Shown: piece after piece, positions 15,184-22,112 of the stretch
Layout: every line of letters begins with the position of its first letter
How positions within the stretch are numbered: position 1 is the stretch's first letter
Assembly: GCF_900105515.1 (NCBI RefSeq)
Contig: NZ_FNSY01000001.1
Location: forward strand, 5,010,001-5,074,000
DNA from: Streptomyces sp. 2131.1
GTDB taxonomy: Bacteria > Actinomycetota > Actinomycetes > Streptomycetales > Streptomycetaceae
DNA: 64,000 nt
Direction of reading: 5' to 3'
Notes under the pieces: generated by a model
Databases searched by the model: none
Told to the model about the DNA's origin: nothing
What the model saw: the letters and a program-made list of their open reading frames with translations, nothing else
Made by a program: the position numbers and the translations under genes

Positions 15184-16433
15184 AGCTGCTGGTTCTTGCG
15201 GCGGCCGCTGATCAGGAAGCCCACGCCGGCGCCGACGGCGAGCCCGATCCCGACGAACCACCAGAGGCCGCCGATGCCCTCGCCGTCGCCGCTGTCCTTC
15301 TGCTCCTCCTCGGTGGCCTTCGGCTCCGGCTTCGTCACGGAGGCCGGGGCGGGGCCGGTCGCGTTCAGCTGGGAGACGAGGTCGGCGCCGCCGAAGTCGT
15401 GGACGTCGGCGCCGGTGGCGTGCGCGGCGAGGACGAGCTGGGCGTACGCGGCGGGTCCCGCCTGCTTCGCCCAGGCCGCGGAGTTCTTCTTCAGCCAGGT
15501 GACGGAGGCGACGGCCTTGTCCTTGTGGCCGGCGGCGGCCAGTGCGACGACCGCGTCGGCGGTGTTGCCGAAGTCGGGCTGCGGCTCGCTGTCCTCCGCG
15601 CCTGGCATCGGCGGCTGGTCGAGGTGGCCGCTCTTCGCGAGGGCGGTGGCGAGGTAGGCGGCGCCGTTCTGCGCGGCCTGCTCGGGGAGCAGGGGGGAGC
15701 CCTTGCGGCAGGCGGGGTCCTTCACGGCCGCGTTGTCCGCGACGACCAGGCCCTTGCCGAGCGCGCCGAGGACACCGGCGGCGGTCGCGTCACCGTTGGC
15801 GGCGAGCTTGCCGGCCTTGTCGGGCTGGTAGGCGAACGCGCCGCCGTCCTTGCCGCCGCAGGGGATGGAGAAGCCGAGCAGCGCGTCGTACGGGGTCTTG
15901 CCGCCGTGCGTCGTCACGCCGTCCAGCCGTTCGCCCGCCCGGGCGAGGGTGCCGATCACGATGGACGTGGAGTTCGCGTCGCTCGGGCTGCCGGCGGTGT
16001 AGCCCCAGCCGCCGTCCTCGTTCTGGACGGACTTGAGCCAGCCGACCGCGTTCGCCATGGCGTCCTGGTGCCCGCCGATCGCGCGCAGGGCCTGGGCGGC
16101 GACGGCCGTCGCGTTGGTGTCGGCGACGGTCTTGTCGTCGCACGGTGCGGAGGCGTCCGCGCGGTACGCGGCGAACATGCCGCTGTCGCACTGCTGGCCG
16201 GTCAGCCAGTCCACCGCCTTCGCGGCGGGCGTCACGCCCACGGCCTGCTGCGCGAGGAACGCGAGCGACTGCCGCCACACCCCGTCGTACGTGGGGTCGT
16301 TCGTACCGTAGAGCCCGGAGGGCAGCGCGGCCGAGGGGGACGGAGACGGCGCGGCGACGGCGGCCGGGGCGGCGGCCGCGCAGAGCACGGCGGCGGTGGC
16401 GGCGAGCGCGGCGGCGCTGCGGCGTACGGTCAT
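15180..16433 (-). CDS. Surface-anchored (alpha/alpha) prenyltransferase/squalene-oxidase-repeat protein
   Basis: The product has 417 aa. A signal peptide (ALAATAAVLCAAAAPAAVAA) precedes ~310 exported residues made of alpha/alpha repeats. Signature pieces are AVGWLKSVQNEDGGWGYT, TNATAVAAQAL, CGGKDGGAFAYQP and FGNTADAVVALAAAG. A short charged stalk leads to a C-terminal helix (WWFVGIGLAVGAGVGFLI) and RRKNQQL. These repeats build alpha6/alpha6 barrels in cyclases and also in the alpha domain of transcobalamin and intrinsic factor. As first gene behind a cobalamin riboswitch, a cobalamin-binding role is more likely than terpene chemistry. The ATG at 16433 has AGGAGAGG ~12 nt upstream. No catalytic DXDD motif is seen. 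Confidence 0.78.
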   Translation of the reverse strand: MTVRRSAAALAATAAVLCAAAAPAAVAAPSPSPSAALPSGLYGTNDPTYDGVWRQSLAFLAQQAVGVTPAAKAVDWLTGQQCDSGMFAAYRADASAPCDDKTVADTNATAVAAQALRAIGGHQDAMANAVGWLKSVQNEDGGWGYTAGSPSDANSTSIVIGTLARAGERLDGVTTHGGKTPYDALLGFSIPCGGKDGGAFAYQPDKAGKLAANGDATAAGVLGALGKGLVVADNAAVKDPACRKGSPLLPEQAAQNGAAYLATALAKSGHLDQPPMPGAEDSEPQPDFGNTADAVVALAAAGHKDKAVASVTWLKKNSAAWAKQAGPAAYAQLVLAAHATGADVHDFGGADLVSQLNATGPAPASVTKPEPKATEEEQKDSGDGEGIGGLWWFVGIGLAVGAGVGFLISGRRKNQQL

Positions 16434-16524
16434 GGCGGGCGGTGCCTCTCCTGGGGACCGGGGCAGGCACACACGGCACCGGGCTCCGGCTCCGTATACC
16501 TCGACGGGGCGGGCCGCCGGGGTT

Positions 16525-16650
16525 CCGGCGGCGTGAGCCGGTCACGACTCGGACAGGGCATTCCGACTTCCGCCGCGAGCGGCGGTTCACGGCTGCGGGT
16601 CAGTGCCGGATTCGCACCGGCTTCCCCCTGAACGGGCATAGTGACGACGC
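16525..16650 (-). promoter_or_regulatory. Cobalamin riboswitch
   Basis: Reading the minus strand, the highly conserved B12 box is present between 16626 and 16587: GGGGGAAGCCGGTGCGAAT, then CCGGCACTGACCCGC and AGCCGTGA. It is followed by AAGTCGGAATGCC, the next conserved block of this riboswitch class. The order and spacing match the cobalamin aptamer upstream of B12 uptake and synthesis genes. Its 3' part lies about 90 bp before the ATG at 16433. Outer limits are approximate. High cobalamin is expected to reduce expression of the five-gene importer operon. Confidence 0.95.
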
Positions 16651-16699
16651 GGCCAGTCTAACGGGCGGGGTTTGTCCCCCTGCCCGCCCCTTCCCGAAA

Positions 16700-16829
16700 C
16701 CGGGGCGCTGCCCCGGACCCCGCGCCTCAACCGCCGGCGGGGCTTGATCTTGCCGCTGCCGCCGCACATCTGCGGCGGCATTTTCAGCCCCTCCGGCGAT
16801 TGAGGAGCGCTTCCGGGGCGGAGCCCCGG
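16700..16829. repeat. Large nested inverted repeat (Streptomyces intergenic palindromic element)
   Basis: Two arms of about 45 bp are near-complementary. Outer hairpins 16700-16716 and 16813-16829 each have the form CCGGGGC-NNN-GCCCCGG. Inner arms 16725-16744 and 16786-16805 match at 18 of 20 positions. In the middle sits a perfect 10-bp hairpin (16757-16780). The element fills the gap between the riboswitch and the HTH regulator gene. Similar GC-rich palindromes with a GGCGATTGAGG core are common between Streptomyces genes. It may act as terminator and as a dispersed non-autonomous repeat. I noticed no second copy in this window. Confidence 0.75.
16757..16784 (+). terminator. Hairpin with T-tract inside the palindromic element
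   Basis: TGCCGCCGCA and its exact complement flank a CATC tetraloop, and the hairpin is directly followed by TTTT on the plus strand. It has the classical intrinsic terminator form for plus-strand transcription, though no plus-strand gene ends just before it. Confidence 0.6.
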
Positions 16830-16855
16830 AGGGGTGCGCGCCTAGACTCGCCGGT

Positions 16856-17494
16856 GTGAGCAGTGACGACGACGCCCTGGATGCGCTGGCCGCCCTCGGG
16901 GACCCCGTACGACGCGGGCTGTACCGATACGTGGCCGCCGCCCCGGGCGACGTCACCCGGGACGCCGCCGCCGACGCGGTCGGGGTGACGCGGGCGGTGG
17001 CCGCGTTCCACCTGGACAAGCTGGTGGACGCCGGGCTCCTGGAGGCCGGCTTCCGGCGGCTCTCCGGCCGCACCGGACCCGGCTCCGGGCGGCCCTCCAA
17101 GCTGTACCGGCGGGCGGACGGCGAGCACGTCGTCTCCGTACCGCCGCGTTCGTACGACACCGTGAGCCGGCTGCTCGCCGAGGTCGTCGAGCGGGCCGGG
17201 CTGGACGCGGAGTTGCAGGCGGCGGCGCGGGCCGCCGGGGAGGCGGCGAGCGCGGCCGACCCCGTCCACGCGCTGCGGGAGCGCGGCTACGACCCGTACT
17301 GGGACTGCGGGAAACTCCGCCTCAACAACTGTCCGTTCCACGCGCTGGCTGAGCAATTCCCGGCCCTGGTCTGCGGGATGAACCTCGCCGGTATCGAAGG
17401 GCTGCTCGCCGAGGGCTGGAGCGCCGCCATGGACCCGCTGCCGGAAGGCTGTTGCGTCGCGATCGAGGGGCCCGACGAGGGCGGCGAAGTCTAA
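16856..17494 (+). CDS. HTH transcriptional regulator with a Cys motif (SufR/ArsR-like)
   Basis: The product has 212 aa. An N-terminal winged helix is visible (LGDPVRRGLYRYVAAAPGDVT, then AAADAVGVTRAVAAFHLDKLVDAGLLEA, wing SGRPSKLYRR). The C-terminal half has Cys residues in DCGKLRLNNCPFHAL, LVCGMN and EGCCVAIEG. The spacing NCPF ... LVCGMNL resembles Fe-S or metal-sensing regulators of the SufR type, although exact cluster ligands are unproven. The GTG at 16856 has no obvious ribosome binding site. It lies 36 bp upstream of the DUF3291 gene, with an inverted repeat over its own stop codon, so the two are probably co-transcribed or co-regulated. Confidence 0.8.
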   Translation: MSSDDDALDALAALGDPVRRGLYRYVAAAPGDVTRDAAADAVGVTRAVAAFHLDKLVDAGLLEAGFRRLSGRTGPGSGRPSKLYRRADGEHVVSVPPRSYDTVSRLLAEVVERAGLDAELQAAARAAGEAASAADPVHALRERGYDPYWDCGKLRLNNCPFHALAEQFPALVCGMNLAGIEGLLAEGWSAAMDPLPEGCCVAIEGPDEGGEV

Positions 17495-17516
17495 AAACGA
17501 ATCCGTTGACTTTAGA
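17490..17516. promoter_or_regulatory. Inverted repeat in the regulator-DUF3291 gap
   Basis: TCTAAA (17490-17495) and TTTAGA (17511-17516) are exact complements separated by 15 bp. TTGACT at 17506-17511 overlaps the second arm. The left arm includes the TAA stop of the regulator. It is an AT-rich island in GC-rich DNA, directly upstream of the DUF3291 gene. It could be an operator for the adjacent regulator or a weak terminator. Confidence 0.4.
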
Positions 17517-17530
17517 AGGGTCACCCGGTC

Positions 17531-18007
17531 ATGCTTGGGCCCGTGAACGACTTCCACCTTGCCCAGGTCAACGTCGGGCGCATCCTCGCCCCGCTCGACA
17601 GCCCCCAGCTCGCCGACTTCGTCGCCCAGCTCCCGGAGATCAACGCCCTCGCCGACGGAGCCCCGGGCTTCGTCTGGCGCATGGTCGACGACGAGGGGGC
17701 CGATGCCACGAGCCTGCGTCCCGAGGCGGAGGACGACCTCTTCCTCATCAACTGCTCGGTCTGGGAATCGGTCGACGCGCTGAAGGCGTACGTCTACCGC
17801 AGCGACCACCTCAGGGTCCTGGCCCGCCGCCGCGAATGGTTCGAGCGCCTCGCCGACCACCACAGCGCCCTGTGGTGGGTCCCGGCCGGCCACCGCCCGA
17901 GCGTGCGGGAGGCGATGGACCGGGTCGCCCTGCTCCGCGAGAAGGGCGAGACCCCCGACGCCTTCACCTTCCGCTCCCCGCACCCGCCCCCGGTCACCGC
18001 CGTGTAG
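17531..18007 (+). CDS. DUF3291-family protein
   Basis: The product has 158 aa. It has the family's ferredoxin-like features: HLAQVNVGRILAPLDSPQLADF near the start, then APGFVWRM, SVWESVDALKAYVYRSDH and a His/Trp-rich HHSALWWVPAGHRPS. The fold resembles antibiotic-biosynthesis monooxygenases and haem-binding Dabb-like barrels, but function is unassigned. The ATG at 17531 has AGAAGGG 10 nt upstream; GTG at 17543 is an alternative. It follows the Cys-containing regulator and stops 3 bp from the convergent AlkZ-like gene. Confidence 0.8.
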   Translation: MLGPVNDFHLAQVNVGRILAPLDSPQLADFVAQLPEINALADGAPGFVWRMVDDEGADATSLRPEAEDDLFLINCSVWESVDALKAYVYRSDHLRVLARRREWFERLADHHSALWWVPAGHRPSVREAMDRVALLREKGETPDAFTFRSPHPPPVTAV

Positions 18008-18010
18008 GCG

Positions 18011-18973
18011 TCAGAGCGTCCGCACCTCCGCGTCCGGGAGCTCGGCCCACCAGTGGTGGTAGCGGCTGTAGACCGTGCGCTCACGGGCGCCGAGGAACGC
18101 AGTCAACGCCTTGGCCTCCGCGCCCAGTTCGTCCCACCCTGCGGCCGGCAGCGGGTGGAACGCCGTGGCCTCCACGCCCTCGGCCGTCGGGCGCCACACG
18201 CCCGCGACACGGCCGTCCACCAGCAGGGTCGGCAGCACGTCGCCGTTGCGCCTGATCACCAGCGGGCGGTACTCCGGCGGGATCACCCGGCCCCGGTCCG
18301 CGTACGCCAGCAGCGTGGAGTCCCACATCGCCATGAGCCGGGCCGGGGCGGGCGTCCCGCCGTCCGGCCGGGGCGCGTCCGGGAGGTCGAACAGTGCCTC
18401 CCCGTCCGGTCCCTCCAGCCGTTCCACCTCGTCCGCCATGGCCGCCAGCGCGGCCCGGACCGGCGCCCGCCCCACCATCGAGAACTGCGCCACGTCAGCG
18501 ACCGACGCCGGACCGAACCCGGCCAGGTAGCGCAGGATCAGGGTGCGCAGCGCCTCCTGGTCCACCGTCCGGCCCCGGGGCGCGGGCCCCTCGCCCGCCG
18601 CGACGAATGTGGCACGCGCGCCGAAGGACCACGGCGGACCGGTCGGCACGTGGTGCAGCGGCGCGTACGCCTTCATGCCCCACCACACCGCGTCCTTGCG
18701 CTCCGCGCCGTACAGCTCCGCCAGCCACGCCTGCATCTCGGCCGACGACCTCGGCGTACGGGTGAACTCCACTACCCGCGCCACCAGTTCCTCGCCGTCG
18801 GCCGGGGTGAAGTCCGTGAGGCGGTTCCACAGGGCGATGTACGGCGAGGCCGGGTGCTGGGCCTGGAGCGCGACCACCCGCCGCACCCCCTCGGCGGCGG
18901 TTAGCGGCTCACGGGCCAGGAGCAGTTGACGGCTGAGGGTGGCCCGGTTGAGGGCGCGCGCGGAGATCGTCAC
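18011..18973 (-). CDS. AlkZ-like winged-helix DNA-binding protein (HTH_42)
   Basis: The product has 320 aa. It has the tandem winged-helix layout of the HTH_42/AlkZ group, with VVALQAQHPASPYIALWNR near the N-terminus. That Q-x-Q element corresponds to the catalytic QxQ motif of AlkZ-type DNA glycosylases. Later pieces are YLAGFGPASVADVAQFS and PTLLVDGRVAGVWRP, both typical. The founding members unhook interstrand crosslinks and protect antibiotic producers; many paralogues have unknown substrates. It may act in base-excision repair of alkylated DNA. Convergent with the DUF3291 gene; 18 bp separate it from the PucR-type gene upstream. Confidence 0.8.
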   Translation of the reverse strand: MTISARALNRATLSRQLLLAREPLTAAEGVRRVVALQAQHPASPYIALWNRLTDFTPADGEELVARVVEFTRTPRSSAEMQAWLAELYGAERKDAVWWGMKAYAPLHHVPTGPPWSFGARATFVAAGEGPAPRGRTVDQEALRTLILRYLAGFGPASVADVAQFSMVGRAPVRAALAAMADEVERLEGPDGEALFDLPDAPRPDGGTPAPARLMAMWDSTLLAYADRGRVIPPEYRPLVIRRNGDVLPTLLVDGRVAGVWRPTAEGVEATAFHPLPAAGWDELGAEAKALTAFLGARERTVYSRYHHWWAELPDAEVRTL

Positions 18974-18991
18974 GGTCCGGGATTCTGCCCG

Positions 18992-20974
18992 TCAGGCCGG
19001 CCGCGTGTCCCGCGAAGAACCCGACAACAGGTGCAGCCGCAGCGCCAGCTGGAGCTCCAGCGCCCGGTCCGGTTCGTTCCAGTCCCGGCCCAGCAGCACC
19101 TGGATGCGGTCCAGGCGCTGCACCACCGTGTTCACATGGACGTGCAGCTCGTCCTTGGCCCGGATCAGGCTGCCGCCCGCCCCGAAGTACGCGCTCAGCG
19201 TGCGCACCAGATGCGTGCCGCGCTGTGCGTCGTACTCCAGCAGCGGCCCCAGCGTCACCGCCACGAACCCGTCCACGTCCTGCGCGTTGCCCAGCACCAC
19301 GCCCAGGAAGCCCAGCTCCTCCACGCACGCGCCCTCGCCCGCCCGCCCCAGCACCCGCATCGCCCGCAGGCAGCGCGCCGCCTCCGTGTAGGCGGCGGCC
19401 AGCCCGCCGGGGCCACGCGCCGGACCGGCCGCCGCCACCGTGACGGGGGACTGGGCCAGCTGCCCCAGCTGGGCCGCCGCCGAGCGGGCCGCCGCGCCCG
19501 CTCCCGTACCGGCGTCCTCGATCAACAGCACCACCGCGCCCGCGTGCTCGGCGCTCACGCCCTGGTTCTCGCCGCCGAACAGGAAGCGCATCGCCGCCGG
19601 TGCCAGCCGCTCCCGCGCCCCGGTCTCCGCCACGAGCAGCAGATGCGGGCGGTCCAGGTCGATGCCGAGCCGGCGGCCGCGCTCGGCCAGCCCCGCCGGG
19701 TCACGGGCCGGGTCCGACAGCAGGTCAGCGATGAGCTCACCGCGTATCCGGTTCTCCGTCTCGGCCACCGTGCGCCGGAGCAGCAACAGCAGCCCCGTCA
19801 CCACCGCCGACCGCTCGAACAGCCGCCGGTCCGAGTCGTCCAGTGGGCGGGCCCGGTGCAGGACGAGACCGGCCAGCAGCTCCTGCCCGGCGAGCACCGC
19901 GCACACCACCCGCCCGTCGCGGTGCACGGCCCGCGCTCCCGTACGCGACTCCTCGGCCGCCTCCGCCAGCCAGTCCGCGTCCATGCTGTCGGCGGCGAAG
20001 CCCGTACCGTCCGGGCGGACCGCGGCCAGCGGGCGGCCGCCCGGGTCGTGGATGGTCAGCGGCGAGCCGAGCAGCCCGGCGACCGCCGCCGCCACGTCCT
20101 TGACGTCCCGGCCGCGCAGCACCAGGTCGGTGAGCCGGTCGTGCGACTCCTCGGCCCGTGCCATGGCCGCCGAGTGCGCCCGCACAGAGGCGTTGGCCTC
20201 GGCCAGCTCCGCGTTCGCCTCGGCCAGTTCGGCCAGCGCGGCCGTGGTGTCGGTGAGCGCGCGGGCCGTGTCGATGGCGATCGCCGCGTGCGCCGCCAGC
20301 GAGCAGAGCAGGGCCACCTCGTCGGGGCTGAAGACCCGGGGCGAGCGGTCCGCCGCGAACAGGACGCCGATCACCTTGCCCGTACCGCCCCGGCTCGACC
20401 CCAGCAGCAGCGGTACGCCCAGGATCGCGACCAGGCCCTCGTCCAGCACCCCGGCGTTGATGTTGCGGGTGTGGCGGAAGCGGTCGTCGGTGCGGTAGTC
20501 CGGCGTCGCGTACGGGCTCGCCGTCTGCGCCACCAGACCGCCGAGGCCCTCGCCCAGCTCCAGGCGCAGCCGTTGGAAGAGCACCGAGACCGAGCCGTCG
20601 GTGACCCGCATGTAGGTGTCCCCGGCCTCCTCGTCCGGCAGGGTCAGATACGCGGTGTCCGTGCCCAGCAGCATCCTGGCCCTCCGCACGATCGCCTTCA
20701 GCACGTCGTCCAGGTCGCGGGACGCCGCCAGGTCGCCCGCCGTGTCGAACAGTGCGGTCAGCTGGGCCTCGCGCCGCCGGTGCTGGCGCAGCGCGCTCCT
20801 GATCCGCAGCGCGGTCGCCGTCGCCCGTTCCACCTCCGCCAGCTCCCCGGTGGGCACCCCGTCCGCCCGCGCCTGCGAGGAGACCGCCCCCAGCGCCTCG
20901 GCCGGGGCGTCGTCGGCCAGCAGGTCGAACAGGCGCCGGAGGTGGGGCGCGGCGGAGGGGAGCGGTTCAGGCAT
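18992..20974 (-). CDS. PucR/CdaR-family regulator with GAF domain
   Basis: The product has 660 aa. A GAF domain occupies about residues 75-235 (LDDVLKAIVRRARMLLGTDTAYLTLPD to SLAAHAAIAIDTARA). A Glu/Ala-rich helical segment follows. The C-terminus has a PucR_C/HTH_30 domain (LVRTLSAYFGAGGSLIRAKDELHVHVNTVVQRLDRIQVLLG). Such proteins are ligand-responsive activators of catabolic genes. It is downstream of the 3-hydroxybutyrate dehydrogenase gene with a 37-bp gap, so probably in the same transcript. The secreted PHB depolymerase gene is divergent. It is therefore a good candidate regulator of polyhydroxybutyrate or 3-hydroxybutyrate use. An aromatic substrate is an alternative. Confidence 0.87.
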   Translation of the reverse strand: MPEPLPSAAPHLRRLFDLLADDAPAEALGAVSSQARADGVPTGELAEVERATATALRIRSALRQHRRREAQLTALFDTAGDLAASRDLDDVLKAIVRRARMLLGTDTAYLTLPDEEAGDTYMRVTDGSVSVLFQRLRLELGEGLGGLVAQTASPYATPDYRTDDRFRHTRNINAGVLDEGLVAILGVPLLLGSSRGGTGKVIGVLFAADRSPRVFSPDEVALLCSLAAHAAIAIDTARALTDTTAALAELAEANAELAEANASVRAHSAAMARAEESHDRLTDLVLRGRDVKDVAAAVAGLLGSPLTIHDPGGRPLAAVRPDGTGFAADSMDADWLAEAAEESRTGARAVHRDGRVVCAVLAGQELLAGLVLHRARPLDDSDRRLFERSAVVTGLLLLLRRTVAETENRIRGELIADLLSDPARDPAGLAERGRRLGIDLDRPHLLLVAETGARERLAPAAMRFLFGGENQGVSAEHAGAVVLLIEDAGTGAGAAARSAAAQLGQLAQSPVTVAAAGPARGPGGLAAAYTEAARCLRAMRVLGRAGEGACVEELGFLGVVLGNAQDVDGFVAVTLGPLLEYDAQRGTHLVRTLSAYFGAGGSLIRAKDELHVHVNTVVQRLDRIQVLLGRDWNEPDRALELQLALRLHLLSGSSRDTRPA

Positions 20975-21011
20975 GGTGTTCCAGGGTTCCTCGGGGGTCG
21001 GGGCAGGCGGG

Positions 21012-21830
21012 TCAGTTCGCGGTCCAGCCGCCGTCCATGGAGAGCGACGAGCCGGTGATGTGCCCGGTGCGCGGGCCGCACAGCCACAGGACCGCCTCGG
21101 CCACGTCCGCCGGCTCGATCAGCCGCTTGACCGCGCTGCGCTCCAGCATGACCCGGCCCACCACCTCCTCCTCGGAGATGCCGTGCGTGCGGGCCTGGTC
21201 GGCGATCTGGTTCTCCACCAGTGGGGTGCGCACGTACCCGGGGCAGACGCAGTTGCTCGTCACCCCGTGCTCCGCCGCTTCGAGCGCGACCACCTTGCTC
21301 AGTCCCTCCAGTGCGTGCTTGGCCGTCACGTAGGCCGATTTGTACGGGCTCGCGCGCAGCCCGTGCACCGACGAGATGTTGACCACGCGCCCCCAGCCGC
21401 GTTCGTACATGCCCGGCAGGGTCCGGCGCAAGACGCGGAACGGCGTCTCCACCATCACGCGCTGGATCAGGGCGAACCGGTCCGGCGGGAACTCGTGCAC
21501 CGGGGCCACGTGCTGGAGGCCCGCGTTGTTGACCACCACGTCCACGTCGGCGGGCAGGGTGTCCACGACCGCCGGCTCGGACAGGTCCACCACCCAGGGC
21601 GTCCCGCCGATCTCCTTCGCCAGCCGCTCGGCGGCTTCGCCGGCCCGGTCCACGACGTGCACATGGGCGCCCGCGGCGGCGAGGGCCTGCGCGCAGGCCC
21701 GCCCGATCCCGCTCGCCGCCCCGGTCACCAGCGCGGTGCGCCCGGCCAGGACGGGTTCTGCGGGGGCCTGCGCGGGGCCGCCGGACGCGGCGGCTGCGGG
21801 CTGGTGATCCGGTCTGCGGGAAGTCTCCAT
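21012..21830 (-). CDS. 3-hydroxybutyrate dehydrogenase (SDR family)
   Basis: The product has 272 aa. After a 28-residue extension comes the SDR NAD-binding motif TALVTGAASGIGRACA, then NNAGLQHV. The catalytic set is Ser in VNISSVHGL, Tyr and Lys in YKSAYVTAKHA. The C-terminal CVCPGYVRTPLVENQIADQA and SSLSMDGGWTAN match 3-hydroxybutyrate dehydrogenases, where QH and the GYVRTPLVE region bind the substrate. It oxidises D-3-hydroxybutyrate to acetoacetate with NAD+. The ATG at 21830 was chosen; a GTG a few codons upstream is possible. It pairs with the divergent PHB depolymerase and the downstream PucR regulator. Confidence 0.9.
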   Translation of the reverse strand: METSRRPDHQPAAAASGGPAQAPAEPVLAGRTALVTGAASGIGRACAQALAAAGAHVHVVDRAGEAAERLAKEIGGTPWVVDLSEPAVVDTLPADVDVVVNNAGLQHVAPVHEFPPDRFALIQRVMVETPFRVLRRTLPGMYERGWGRVVNISSVHGLRASPYKSAYVTAKHALEGLSKVVALEAAEHGVTSNCVCPGYVRTPLVENQIADQARTHGISEEEVVGRVMLERSAVKRLIEPADVAEAVLWLCGPRTGHITGSSLSMDGGWTAN

Positions 21831-22112
21831 GGCCGTCACCGTAGGTACGCGCGGGCCCGCGTCACACGGCGCCGGTGCACACACCCACGTACCCGGGCAT
21901 GGTGCGGGCGTACATGGTGCGGGGCCCCGGGCGGCCGCCGGGACGCGACCGGCGGGGGCCGCCGCCGCAGGCCCGCCGCCGCTCCCCGTCGCGCAAGGGC
22001 GTCGGCGCACACAGCGGGGGCCGGGGTGTGGCCACCGGTCCCATGGGCGGGGACCGGCCCCGCTCGTAGGTTCCGCAGCAACCCGTACCCCCACGGCAGG
22101 GAGAGACCACCC
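21831..22112. promoter_or_regulatory. Divergent control region of the PHB-use locus
   Basis: This 282-bp gap separates the divergent dehydrogenase and depolymerase genes and must hold both promoters. ATGGTGCGGG occurs at 21899-21908 and again at 21914-21923, a 15-bp period, with GTAC just before each copy. The repeat could be a binding site for the PucR-type regulator. No clear consensus -10/-35 pair is visible to me. Confidence 0.4.

Noticed and set aside
15180..16433. Terpene cyclase or squalene-hopene cyclase
   Set aside because: Signal peptide, membrane anchor, lack of a DXDD motif and the cobalamin riboswitch argue against cyclase chemistry.
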